Shown in pieces: positions 16,555-25,133 of a stretch of 33,185 bases of DNA; the stretch's first letter is position 1, and each line of letters starts with the position of its first letter. The stretch is from an uncultured Alphaproteobacteria bacterium (GTDB taxonomy: Bacteria > Pseudomonadota > Alphaproteobacteria > Thalassobaculales > Thalassobaculaceae). The DNA is taken from contig CALIMD010000157.1 in assembly GCA_938028645.1 (NCBI GenBank), forward strand, positions 1-33,185, in the 5' to 3' direction. The translations under genes and the position numbers were made by a program. Under the pieces are notes generated by a model. The model searched no databases, was not told the origin of the DNA, and was given only the letters and a program-made list of their open reading frames with translations.

Positions 16555-17403
16555 TTATTTGGGTACCTCATTGCTGCCTATGGTCAAACGATGCATTACT
16601 CGTCGCTCCCCATGATAGTCGTTTAAGGCTCGGTGCTGCGTGCATCTATTATCCCACAATACAAGGGTTCCTTTCCGGTATGGAACACGGCATGTAAAAT
16701 CAGGTTCTGCTGCATGCTCTCTTAAGAAATCAAGAAGCGGCTTACTTTCCTCAACAGTCATATCCTCAAAACGTGCTAGATGAGCAGCGCTAATATAAAG
16801 CACCTTTTTATCGGTTTGAGGATGCGTTCGTATTATTGGATGGAACGAAGCTTCTTCTGCTCGGTCTAAATTCGCCACATCAAAACGGGTAGACTTCATT
16901 CTCGCAACCCTGCCGCCAGAGTTTTTTAAAGCCGCTGAATACTCTGCATTCATGCCTTCTAATAATTCTTTCATACCATCCGAAAGACTCTCATATGCCA
17001 AATATAAGTTAGTTAACATGGTATCACCTCCTTTAGAGGGAACTTCTAACGCATACAACATTGTTCCCATCGGTGGCATATTGGTGAATGACATATCCGA
17101 ATGCCACTTTCCCCCGAAATTTCTTTTTTCGTCAGGTTCTTTGCGGATTTCAAATATTTCAGGGTGCTCAGGAAGGCCTTTAACAAACGGGTATGGTTCC
17201 AAGGAGCCAAACTTTCTGGCAAATGCCTTACATTCATCTGGTCCTAAAGTTTGATCATGAAATATAATGACTAAATTTTCTAATAATGCTTGATGAATTT
17301 CATCAAACGTCTTGTTATCTAGTTTTTTACTTAGATCTACGCCTCCTATCTCAGCTCCCATGGCACCTGATAGGGGATTTATAGTAATTTTCTTATATTG
17401 CAT
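16555..17403 (-). CDS. TauD/TfdA-family Fe(II)/2-oxoglutarate dioxygenase
   Basis: This is a 282-residue dioxygenase. The iron site is complete: His101 and Asp103 in GGKWHSDMSF, distal His257 in NRCTQHRAL. The 2-oxoglutarate-binding Arg272 in VMHRLTI has the same 15-residue spacing from the distal His as in TauD. The N-terminal PLSGAMGAEIGGVDL is the family signature. It would hydroxylate a substrate such as a sulfonate, an aryloxyacid or another small acid with release of CO2 and succinate. The start is set at ATG 17403, where homology begins; an upstream ATG at 17508 would add 35 unrelated-looking residues. The ketopantoate reductase-like gene follows at 46 bp. Confidence 0.9.
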   Translation of the reverse strand: MQYKKITINPLSGAMGAEIGGVDLSKKLDNKTFDEIHQALLENLVIIFHDQTLGPDECKAFARKFGSLEPYPFVKGLPEHPEIFEIRKEPDEKRNFGGKWHSDMSFTNMPPMGTMLYALEVPSKGGDTMLTNLYLAYESLSDGMKELLEGMNAEYSAALKNSGGRVARMKSTRFDVANLDRAEEASFHPIIRTHPQTDKKVLYISAAHLARFEDMTVEESKPLLDFLREHAAEPDFTCRVPYRKGTLVLWDNRCTQHRALNDYHGERRVMHRLTIGSNEVPK

Positions 17404-17718
17404 CGAGTAGATATCCAGAAGTTGATCTTTTCCATAAGTTGTTACAAACGTGGGCCTTTTGCAATCCACCCAGTCTCTACAGGTGTGATTATGATCACTT
17501 AAGGGCAAATATTATTGTTTGGCAGCGTGCAGGAAGAAGAATAATTATATTTTATGAAGTATATTTGTCAAAAATGAATTATTATCCGACACGGGCAATG
17601 ATAAATGCGACGTTAGTGAAGCCAGTGGTAATCTATTTTGCCTTCCGTCGACTGGTTCGATACATCACAGAATTTGTTATTGAAGTTTAGCCCACCCTTT
17701 GAGAACTGTGCCCCGTTT
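17404..17718. other. divergent intergenic region between dioxygenase and EamA transporter genes
   Basis: With the starts preferred here, about 315 bp lie between two divergent genes. The stretch is AT-rich around 17500-17590 and should hold both promoters, but I find no convincing -35/-10 pair, riboswitch or operator. A plus-strand open frame at 17439-17690 has no family features and I do not call it a gene. Confidence 0.5.
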
Positions 17719-18594
17719 GTGTTAGAAAACTTATTCCCCATCTTATTATCTCTTACCGCTGCTTTCCTTTTTGCATTGGGAGCGATGTTTCAAAGCATGG
17801 GTTTGAAGCATATCGACTCTAAAAGCGGTGCTGCAATCACAATATCAACCTCTGCAATTCTTTTCTTACTTGCCGCACCATTTTTTTTGAACCTCGATCA
17901 CTTAGTGCATCCGGCTGTATTGATATTTGTATTGGTTGGTTGCTTTCGACCAGCGGTTTCTGCTAATTTAGCTTTAGCAGGGATGCGCTTTTTGGGGCCC
18001 ACGCTTTCGTCTACGTTGACCTCTACTAGCCCATTATTTGGAGTAGCTCTGGGCATTTTATGTCTAGGAGAAATTTTAACCTTACCTATAGCAATCGGAA
18101 CTATCATAATAGTTTTAGCGATTATGGTCCTTGCAAAGAAAGACGATAAAATTGCCACTAATTGGCCTATTTGGGCCCTCGCATTACCAATAGGCGCGGC
18201 AGCTATCCGCGCTTTTGCCCATGTATTAACGAAAATTGGCATGGAAGAAGTTCCAGATGCCTACCTCGCAGGACTGGTAGGTTTTGTAATATCAGCATTG
18301 ATCACTTTATGTATAAATAAATTCAGGCGTGGGACCCCGAGTCTTCCTTGGAGAACCCCGCCGGCTCGATGGTTTATGGGCGCAAGTGCTTGTTTTAGTT
18401 TGGCCGTTATAGCGCTTAATACTGCGCTTCATTTAGGCCAGGTTGTTCAAATAGTACCAATTGTTGCAGCTTCGCCCATTTTCACACTTATCCTCAGTGT
18501 ATCTATCTTTAGAAGAGAAAGAATTACTAAACGCATAGTATTGGCAGTTTTTATGGTAGTGCCTGCAGTGGCGTTAATAGCCACTTCTTCGTAG
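17719..18594 (+). CDS. EamA/DMT-superfamily membrane transporter
   Basis: This 291-residue membrane protein has ten predicted hydrophobic helices in two EamA repeats, each starting with a helix rich in Ala and Leu (LLSLTAAFLFALGAMFQSMG, and again from about 155). It would export or exchange a small metabolite; amino acids and nucleotide sugars are known substrates of the superfamily. The start is uncertain. GTG 17719 places the first helix directly after a short N-terminus, while TTG 17638 would add 27 residues with no membrane feature. It converges with the amidase gene with 6 bp between stop codons. Confidence 0.8.
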   Translation: MLENLFPILLSLTAAFLFALGAMFQSMGLKHIDSKSGAAITISTSAILFLLAAPFFLNLDHLVHPAVLIFVLVGCFRPAVSANLALAGMRFLGPTLSSTLTSTSPLFGVALGILCLGEILTLPIAIGTIIIVLAIMVLAKKDDKIATNWPIWALALPIGAAAIRAFAHVLTKIGMEEVPDAYLAGLVGFVISALITLCINKFRRGTPSLPWRTPPARWFMGASACFSLAVIALNTALHLGQVVQIVPIVAASPIFTLILSVSIFRRERITKRIVLAVFMVVPAVALIATSS

Positions 18595-18600
18595 TATTAA

Positions 18601-20007
18601 CTACCACCGAGGAGGACGGAGCTTGTGAAAATTAGTAACGGACTGAAAAGCTGCTCCTGCTTGCACAAGTAGCGGTTCAGATAAACGATTCCCAACTAAT
18701 TGAAGCGATAAAGGCAATTGGTTGGCATTTAGTCCACACGGCAGGGCTATGGTTGGCAACCCCGAAAAATCCATGGGCACAGTGAACCTTGAATCCCATG
18801 GATCCCTGTTTTGAGGGATTGGTCCATAGGCATTTTTTTCTGTGTATGGATATGCTGCCCGTGGGGTTGACGGACATAATAACAGGTCAATGCCGTCCAT
18901 TGTTCCCATGAGTGCCCCATTGCACTCCTGCCTGCTTTCTTGAGCTCTAGCGTAATCAATTGCGGAATAGCCAGCGCCTTGACGTAGCCATTCTCTGAAC
19001 CACAACCCATAGTCTTCACTGCGTTCGGGATAAAATTCTTGATGGGCAAATGCGGCTTCAGAACTGCACAATACTGGCCAAGCTTGCATATATTCTCTTA
19101 ATTTTTTTGGCATAGATACTTCAATTATTTCTGCACCCAGCTCACTCATAATCTTTAGACCATCCGCCACCGCCACAGCAAAATCTGCTTCTATATCTCT
19201 AGAACTATATTCTGAGTCCCATCCTATTCGTATCCCTTTAATACCGGATTCTACATTCATTAACATATCAGGAACCGGATCGAGTAATGCTGTAGGGTCA
19301 TTAACATCTGAACCTGAAATAGTTTGCATTATTATTCCGGCGTCTATTGCGCTTCGTGTTAATGGCCCCACATGATCAAGCGATTGTGCAAGGTCGAGCA
19401 CGCCATACCTACTTACTCTACCCCAGGTTGGTTTAAGACCAACAGTCCCGCAAACCGCTGCCGGATGACGAATAGACCCTCCGGTGTCACTCCCTATAGT
19501 CGCATATGCAAGGCCCGCGGCGGCAGCTACCCCCGAACCGCTTGAAGAGGCTCCAGGCCAATGGTCCTCTTTCCACGGGTTTTGTGGGACCTCCCTTTTT
19601 GGGTTATAACCGGCCATAGCGCCTTCTGTTAAATTGAGCTTTCCTAACAGAATGGCCCCAGCTGCTCTGAAACGTACAACAATCGTTGCATCATATGCCG
19701 GCTTAAAATCCTTCAGCACGGCTGTTCCCCCCATAGTCCGAACTCCTTTGGTGAAACAAAGATCCTTTAGGGCAATAGGGACGCCATGGAGAAACCCAAG
19801 GTAATCGCCAGACATGATTTGCTGCTCAGCTATTTGTGCTTGATCCATGGCCATCTCTGCCGTTACCGTCGCGTATGATTTTAATTCGGTGTCGACTGCA
19901 TCAATTCGACCCAGGAGATGTTCTGTAACCTCAACGGGAGAGATTTTTTTTTCTTTAATTAGTTTGGATAAGTCGAGAATGGATAAATAGTGTAACGGTT
20001 CTTCCAT
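18601..20007 (-). CDS. amidase-signature family hydrolase
   Basis: This 468-residue amidase has the full Ser-cisSer-Lys triad: Lys81 in ALKDLCF, Ser154 in PGASSSGSG and nucleophile Ser178 in SDTGGSIRHPAAVCG. It hydrolyses a carboxamide to acid and ammonia. The family also includes GatA, but this protein lacks a neighbouring GatB or GatC and is more likely catabolic, like indoleacetamide, allophanate or aryl-acylamidases. GGAGG stands eight bases before ATG 20007. It diverges from the hydroxyacid dehydrogenase gene across about 127 bp, so the two may share control. Confidence 0.9.
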   Translation of the reverse strand: MEEPLHYLSILDLSKLIKEKKISPVEVTEHLLGRIDAVDTELKSYATVTAEMAMDQAQIAEQQIMSGDYLGFLHGVPIALKDLCFTKGVRTMGGTAVLKDFKPAYDATIVVRFRAAGAILLGKLNLTEGAMAGYNPKREVPQNPWKEDHWPGASSSGSGVAAAAGLAYATIGSDTGGSIRHPAAVCGTVGLKPTWGRVSRYGVLDLAQSLDHVGPLTRSAIDAGIIMQTISGSDVNDPTALLDPVPDMLMNVESGIKGIRIGWDSEYSSRDIEADFAVAVADGLKIMSELGAEIIEVSMPKKLREYMQAWPVLCSSEAAFAHQEFYPERSEDYGLWFREWLRQGAGYSAIDYARAQESRQECNGALMGTMDGIDLLLCPSTPRAAYPYTEKNAYGPIPQNRDPWDSRFTVPMDFSGLPTIALPCGLNANQLPLSLQLVGNRLSEPLLVQAGAAFQSVTNFHKLRPPRW

Positions 20008-20134
20008 TTTTAAAAACCTCCACTTCGAGATAAGAATAATTTGAAATACACGGACTTAAATAGTTATCAGGTTAGAGGATATTAAAAGTTTAAATGATAT
20101 AATGATTGAACAATTTTTATATATAGGAAGCAAC

Positions 20135-21025
20135 ATGATTACAGAAATAATAGGAGTTATTGGATTAGGCAATGCCGGGGGTGCAGTCGCGGGAGCCTTA
20201 GCAAGGAAAACTAAAGTAGTCGGTTTTGACCCTGACCCAGAGAGATGCTTACGTGCCGGAGATCTCGGTGTCGACTGTGTAAGTTCAACGGAAGAGCTTG
20301 CCGAGAAAACTGACCACATTATTCTTTCTCTCCCCAAACCAGAAATTTCTATCGCTGTTACAAAAACTCTCTGTGATAGTGCTTCAAGACCAAAGCTTCT
20401 TATCGAAACAAGCACAGTTACACCACAAACCGCAATTACCTGTAATGATCTATGTAAACAAAACGATATTGCTTATGTAGATGCAGCTATAGCAGGCGGC
20501 GTAGCTAGTATGGCAGCCGGTGAAATTACTTTTTTTCTTGGGGGAGCCGATGAGAATAAGAAGTTAGCCTCAAACATACTCAATTTAATAGCAGCAGGCA
20601 TCCATGATTTAGGACCCGTTGGAGCAGGAATGGGTACAAAGGTTGTTAATAACGGCGTGATGCATGCATTAATGGTAGTACTAATAGAAGCCTTCAGCAT
20701 GTCAAATAAGCTCGGCGTATCGAGCCAGACAATGATTGAAATTTTAAATAGAGAAGAAGGGTTGCTAAGGCCGCTAGTTCATCGAGTTCAAGAGAGAATG
20801 CAAGAAGGAAATTATGAGGGAGGTATGTCCGTCACGAATGCAAGGAAAGATTCTGTACTGGCTCTCGAGACAGCCCAACACCTCGGCGTACCACTTTTTG
20901 CTACGCTGGCAGCCCACACACCTTATGAAATAGCAGAAGCGAATGATATGGGCGACTTAGATTATGCCTCGTTAGCGTTATTATGGGAAAAGTGGGCTAA
21001 GGTAAGCTTCAAGAATACTGATTGA
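20135..21025 (+). CDS. beta-hydroxyacid dehydrogenase (3-hydroxyisobutyrate dehydrogenase family)
   Basis: This is a 296-residue NAD(P)-dependent dehydrogenase. The Rossmann motif is GLGNAG at 10-15, with Asp at the end of the second strand (VVGFDPDP), which suggests NAD preference. The substrate-binding segment DAAIAGGVASMAAGE (about 117-130) and the catalytic Lys169 in GAGMGTKVVNNG match the family. Likely substrates are 3-hydroxyacids such as 3-hydroxyisobutyrate, tartronate semialdehyde or glycerate. The start is ATG 20135 because AGGAAG lies five bases upstream; ATG 20102 would add eleven residues with no such site. It converges with the Ldh-family gene at a 14 bp gap. Confidence 0.88.
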   Translation: MITEIIGVIGLGNAGGAVAGALARKTKVVGFDPDPERCLRAGDLGVDCVSSTEELAEKTDHIILSLPKPEISIAVTKTLCDSASRPKLLIETSTVTPQTAITCNDLCKQNDIAYVDAAIAGGVASMAAGEITFFLGGADENKKLASNILNLIAAGIHDLGPVGAGMGTKVVNNGVMHALMVVLIEAFSMSNKLGVSSQTMIEILNREEGLLRPLVHRVQERMQEGNYEGGMSVTNARKDSVLALETAQHLGVPLFATLAAHTPYEIAEANDMGDLDYASLALLWEKWAKVSFKNTD

Positions 21026-21039
21026 CTTACTGAGGTACG

Positions 21040-22089
21040 TCAAAACCCCAGTTTCTTTTCCATTCCATATTGCTGAGCAAGGTCATGAAGTTTAGACCAC
21101 GTCGCGTCTTCTACCTCTATGCCATTAAGACTTCGTTCCTGCGCTCTTTTAAACTCGATTTCGCCAGGGTAGAGTACCTCATCAAACCCATCTGCGGGCA
21201 AAGTATTTTTTAAGTAGTGTGCAAAATCAGCAACTTCTTTTTTAAAAGTTTCAAGGGACCTGAATGCTTCAACCTTAAAGACGGCCATAAAACAGCCATC
21301 GTTATGACGACCACTTGGTTCAACACCGTGACCCAATCCAGTCAATATTCCTGAAAAAATCTCAATCATGGCCGATAATCCATAACCTTTATACCCTTCG
21401 GTACCCCCCAATGGAAGCAGCGGCCCACCTTCTTTGAAGGCTGCGGGATTAGTTGTAGCCTGACCATCTTTATCTATAATCCAGCCTTCAGGGATATCAT
21501 CCCCGCGCGCTAGCGCGAGATTAATCTTGCCTGCTGCCACCGCTGACGAAGCCATATCGATAAAGAAAGGGCCATCTAAGTTAGAAGGCATCGCGATAGA
21601 GATAGGATTTGTTCCCAAACGCTTTTCCCTTCCTCCAAATGGTGCCACATGCTTTGGTCCTCGACCCGAGTCAGCTGTTATCATGGCAATCATTCCCTCT
21701 TCGGCAGCCATAAGAGGATAACTTGCGAGCCTACCTATATGACCCTGACGAAAAACAGTAGCTGCTGCAACATTCTGTGTTTTGGCTTTTTCTATTGTAT
21801 ATTTCATCGCCCGTTCGTTAGCCACATAACCAAAGCCCCAGTGCCCATCTACCACGGTGGTTGTTGGTGACTCTTGAATTATTTCCCAATCAGCCCCAGG
21901 AACAATCTCGTTCTTCACAACCCGATCGATGTACGTAGGTATTTGAATAATTCCATGGCTATCATGCCCCGCAAGATTGGCTCCAATCACATGACGTGCC
22001 ACCGTTGCAGACTCTTCTTTTGGAGCCCCTGCTCCTTGTAACAAATTATCTGCTATCTCTTCTAAAATTTTGGCTTTAATAACAGGCAT
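21040..22089 (-). CDS. Ldh-family (malate/L-lactate/ureidoglycolate-type) dehydrogenase
   Basis: This 349-residue NAD(P)-dependent dehydrogenase belongs to the YlbE/ComC/Ldh_2 family, unrelated to classical Rossmann lactate dehydrogenases. Conserved segments are GHDSHGIIQIPTY (41-53), RQGHIGRLASYPLMAAEEG (114-132), the cofactor region KRLGTNPISIAMP, and EGYKGYGLSAMIEIFSGILTG near the C-terminal third. It oxidises a 2-hydroxyacid to the 2-oxoacid; members act on malate, sulfolactate, ureidoglycolate or hydroxyprolines. GGGAG is correctly placed before ATG 22089. It follows the luciferase-like monooxygenase gene by about 112 bp on the same strand. Confidence 0.88.
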   Translation of the reverse strand: MPVIKAKILEEIADNLLQGAGAPKEESATVARHVIGANLAGHDSHGIIQIPTYIDRVVKNEIVPGADWEIIQESPTTTVVDGHWGFGYVANERAMKYTIEKAKTQNVAAATVFRQGHIGRLASYPLMAAEEGMIAMITADSGRGPKHVAPFGGREKRLGTNPISIAMPSNLDGPFFIDMASSAVAAGKINLALARGDDIPEGWIIDKDGQATTNPAAFKEGGPLLPLGGTEGYKGYGLSAMIEIFSGILTGLGHGVEPSGRHNDGCFMAVFKVEAFRSLETFKKEVADFAHYLKNTLPADGFDEVLYPGEIEFKRAQERSLNGIEVEDATWSKLHDLAQQYGMEKKLGF

Positions 22090-22201
22090 ACTTAAATACT
22101 CCCTACTACTTCATCTTATTAAAACTCAACGGCTATTTATAGAGTAGCCATAGAGGTGAGTTTCAAACATTGAGTTCAAAGCTTTAACTTTGATTAATGA
22201 A

Positions 22202-23557
22202 TTAATGTCCTCCACTAGGCATAGGAATACTCCAGTGCGCTGCAGTGGGATAATCAAGGCCAAGGTTCTCCCGTAACGTTGGCCCTGCATAATCCTTATG
22301 ATAAATCCCTCGCCTTTGAAGCTCTGGAACAACAAATTTAACAAAATCTTCATAGGCTCCCGGCACGTGCGTAGCTGCAATAACAAAACCATCACAAGCA
22401 CCGGTCGTGAACCATTCTTCCATTATATCGGCCACATCCTTACCACTACCAACCCAAGGGCTATGCAATAGTCCTCTCCCACTAAATTTCATAAACTCTC
22501 TGGGTGTCGGGTTCGTCTTTCCACTAGCCTCGAGAACACGGTTTCGTATACCTTGTATACCCTGCATCCCTTCTATCTCTTCAGTACTCAATGGCTCATC
22601 CATACCTCGGCTCCCAAAATCAAAATTTAGAGCCTCCGACAATAAAGATAATTGATCGAGATCTGTTGGCAAAGTATCAATTAACGCTCTTTTATCCTCA
22701 GCCTCCGATCTTGTCTCCGCACTTACGCAATGCGCTAGAACAGCCACTTTCACTTTATCTGGATCTCTACCATGAGCGGCTATATTTTCCTTAAAAGCCG
22801 CATATTCTTTTCTACCTGCCTCTATGTTTGGATATGCAACAAAAACTAGCTCCGCCCAACGAGCCGCAAATCTCTGTCCACGACCACTCTGTCCTGCCTG
22901 AATCAATACAGGATGTCCCTGTGGCGAACGGGGAACAGTAAATGGCCCCCGTGACTTGTAATAATCCCCTTCGAAGTCGATACGATGAATTTTTTTGGGG
23001 TCGGCAAATCGATTATTAACTTTATCCGCTAAAATTGCTCCCTCTTCCCACGAATTCCAATGTCCTAGAACGACCTCCATAAATTCGTCAGCACTATCAT
23101 ACCGTTTGTCATGCTCTATAACTTCAGTCCGCCCCATATTCATCGCCTCACCATCATTCAAAGATGTGACTATATTCCAGGCGGCTCGTCCTTTACTCAT
23201 CAGATCTAATGTTGAGAAGACGCGAGCCACGTGAAAAGGTTCATAATAAGTTGTTGAATATGTTGAACCAAGACCCAGGTTTTCCGTTGCCATACCCATA
23301 GTCATCAGAACGGTGACTGGATCCATTTTTACACATCTTATTCCGCCTTCAACCGTATGTTCATGGTTCCCGCCATACATATCCGGCATGGCCAAACGAT
23401 CATCAAAGAAGCCGAGATGAAATTTTCCTTCTTCCAAAACTTTGGCTATATGGCGATAAAAGTCTGGTGATGTAGAATCAACTCGTGACTCAGGATGACG
23501 CCATGAGGCAGCGAAATTTGTACAATTCTGTGCTTGCAGAAATGCGACTAAGGTCAT
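22202..23557 (-). CDS. LLM-class FMN-dependent monooxygenase (NtaA/SnaA/DszA family)
   Basis: This 451-residue TIM-barrel flavin monooxygenase resembles nitrilotriacetate monooxygenase component A and DszA. Features include SWRHPES near 22-28, the DLMSKGRAAWNIVTS segment (about 127-141), HDKRYDSADEFMEVV, and PVLIQAGQSGRGQRFAARWAE (about 212-232). It uses reduced FMN supplied by a separate reductase, not encoded here, plus O2 to attack C-N, C-S or similar bonds. The start is uncertain: ATG 23557 fits family N-termini, while a TTG at 23593 would add twelve residues; neither has a good Shine-Dalgarno. The Ldh-family gene follows downstream. Confidence 0.88.
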   Translation of the reverse strand: MTLVAFLQAQNCTNFAASWRHPESRVDSTSPDFYRHIAKVLEEGKFHLGFFDDRLAMPDMYGGNHEHTVEGGIRCVKMDPVTVLMTMGMATENLGLGSTYSTTYYEPFHVARVFSTLDLMSKGRAAWNIVTSLNDGEAMNMGRTEVIEHDKRYDSADEFMEVVLGHWNSWEEGAILADKVNNRFADPKKIHRIDFEGDYYKSRGPFTVPRSPQGHPVLIQAGQSGRGQRFAARWAELVFVAYPNIEAGRKEYAAFKENIAAHGRDPDKVKVAVLAHCVSAETRSEAEDKRALIDTLPTDLDQLSLLSEALNFDFGSRGMDEPLSTEEIEGMQGIQGIRNRVLEASGKTNPTPREFMKFSGRGLLHSPWVGSGKDVADIMEEWFTTGACDGFVIAATHVPGAYEDFVKFVVPELQRRGIYHKDYAGPTLRENLGLDYPTAAHWSIPMPSGGH

Positions 23558-23593
23558 CTGGCGCAAAGGGGAAACTCCATCTTTTATTTTCAA

Positions 23594-23925
23594 CGAACAA
23601 TGTTAACTAGTAAGAGAAGTAAATTACTGCTCATCAAATGTCGACAGCATCGAGACCAGATGACACCATACGGATGAATAATTTAGCTGACAGCTTTTTT
23701 CGAAAAATCAAAATAGCGATGGCAGGTATTCCGTTAAATTAAACGTGCTCGAAACTTTGGTTAAACCTATGGAAACCGTAGTGGTTGTAATTGATCCCTC
23801 TGCTTTTTATGTTAGGTGAATTCATACTAAGCTAGAGCAATAAATCATCCAGAAAGTATTGATTTACCAAATAAAAAAAACGTTTTTTGTGCCTCAAGCA
23901 CTTTTTGGAAACTTTGTTTTCAGGT
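23594..23925. other. long intergenic region, mostly unassigned
   Basis: About 330 bp without a supported gene lie between the flavin monooxygenase and the terminator of the BMP transporter operon. The stretch should contain the minus-strand promoter for the monooxygenase, but I cannot pick one out. The only structure seen is around 23875-23911: a self-complementary A-run/ACGT/T-run (23875-23888) followed by a GTGC/GCAC mini-hairpin. No riboswitch consensus and no open frame above 60 codons is visible. Confidence 0.5.
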
Positions 23926-23967
23926 AAATAAAAAGGCACTCTGTTATACACTTAAAAACAGAGTGCC
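23926..23967 (-). terminator. rho-independent terminator of the BMP-type transporter operon
   Basis: GGCACTCTGTT (23935-23945) pairs perfectly over 11 bp with AACAGAGTGCC (23957-23967), leaving an 11-base loop. Read on the minus strand, the hairpin is followed by a T-rich run (complement of 23926-23934). It lies 28 bp after the stop codon of the binding-protein gene and should end the transcript that begins near 28713. Confidence 0.9.
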
Positions 23968-23995
23968 CCAAATAAAGTGTCAACAACAGCTATGG

Positions 23996-25072
23996 CTATT
24001 TAGGCAAAGATCCTTGAACCCCCTCAACATAAAAATTCATGCCAAGCAACATACCCGCATCAGCAACTTTTCCTGCCTCAACCACTATCTTACCTGTTTG
24101 GTCCTTTATAGGCCCGGAGAAAGGATGTAATTCCCCATTGCGGATTGCATCCTCTGTTTTTTTCGCCAGTGCTTGAACATCATCGGGCATGTTTGTGTAT
24201 GGAGCCATCTTGACCATACCTTCCTTCAAACCATACCAAACATCCTGGGACTTCCAAGAACCATCGATCGCAGCTTTTGTTCGTTCAACGTAATAGTTAT
24301 CCCAGTTATTAACGATTGCTGAGAGCTGAGCCTTGGGTGCAAACTTAATCATATCTGATGCCTGACCAAAGCCTTTTACCCCACGATTCTCGGCAACCTG
24401 CAGAGGCGCTGGAGAGTCTGTGTGCTGGCTGATTATATCAGCTCCCTGGTCAATCAGCGCTTTAGCAGCGTCACCCTCTTTACCAGGGTCGTACCAACTA
24501 TTCACCCAAACCACGCTGATTGTCATTTCTGGATTTACTGAACGGGCTCCAAGAAGAAACGCATTTATTCCTCGTACTACCTCAGGAATTGGGAACGACG
24601 CAACATAACCTATCTTATTGGTCTTGGATACTTTGCCAGCAATCACACCAGCAATGTAACGACCCTCGTAAAACCGAGCGCTATAAGTTCCCACATTCTT
24701 CGACTGCTTATAACCAGTTGCATGTTCAAACCGGACATTAGGGAATTTTTTTGCAACCTTCAAAGTAGGATTCATAAACCCAAAGGATGTTGTATAAATC
24801 ACTTTATGTCCTGTAGAAGCCAATTGCCGTATCACCCGCTCTGAGTCAGGGCCCTCTTTAACACTTTCAACGAATGTTGTTTTAACTTGAGTGCCCAGGG
24901 CTTTTTCAACGGCAAGTCTGCCAACGTTATGTCTATATGTCCAACCATGATCACCAATGGGCCCCACATAAACAAAGCCGACTTTTGTTTCAGCATTAGC
25001 GACGCCGACGCAGGATATCGTTGCTATTGTAAATACAGCTAATATTTCTCTAAGAAATGATTTTATTCTCAT
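23996..25072 (-). CDS. BMP-family ABC transporter substrate-binding protein
   Basis: This 358-residue binding protein is related to basic membrane protein/PnrA lipoproteins. It carries an ordinary signal peptide with likely cleavage after Ala27 (ANA-ET) and no lipobox cysteine at the cleavage site. Family features are KVGFVYVGPIGDHGWTYRHN near 30-50, KVIYTTSFGFMNP, and RFYEGRYIAGVIAGKVSKTNKIGYVASFP. Characterised relatives bind purine nucleosides, and others bind nucleobases or autoinducers. GAGGA precedes ATG 25072. It is the last gene of its operon, 61 bp after the second permease, and is followed by a strong terminator. Confidence 0.92.
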   Translation of the reverse strand: MRIKSFLREILAVFTIATISCVGVANAETKVGFVYVGPIGDHGWTYRHNVGRLAVEKALGTQVKTTFVESVKEGPDSERVIRQLASTGHKVIYTTSFGFMNPTLKVAKKFPNVRFEHATGYKQSKNVGTYSARFYEGRYIAGVIAGKVSKTNKIGYVASFPIPEVVRGINAFLLGARSVNPEMTISVVWVNSWYDPGKEGDAAKALIDQGADIISQHTDSPAPLQVAENRGVKGFGQASDMIKFAPKAQLSAIVNNWDNYYVERTKAAIDGSWKSQDVWYGLKEGMVKMAPYTNMPDDVQALAKKTEDAIRNGELHPFSGPIKDQTGKIVVEAGKVADAGMLLGMNFYVEGVQGSLPK

Positions 25073-25133
25073 ATTTCGTTCCTCATTTTTCTAATCAAAT
25101 AGATCCCAAGCTAATTTTAAACGTCCCCAAATA

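Noticed and set aside
17439..17690. 83-codon plus-strand frame in the spacer before the EamA gene
   Set aside because: No Shine-Dalgarno or family feature, and the composition looks like non-coding sequence.
18601..20007. Amidase as GatA of the tRNA amidotransferase
   Set aside because: No gatB or gatC adjacent, and the context is catabolic; the catalytic triad alone does not distinguish them.
22126..22201. Inverted TCAAAG/CTTTGA (22176-22193) after the flavin monooxygenase gene
   Set aside because: Only six pairs and no T-run on the minus strand; not convincing as a terminator.
22202..23557. Flavin monooxygenase as RutA of uracil degradation
   Set aside because: The sequence is closer in layout to NtaA/DszA proteins and none of the other rut genes is present.
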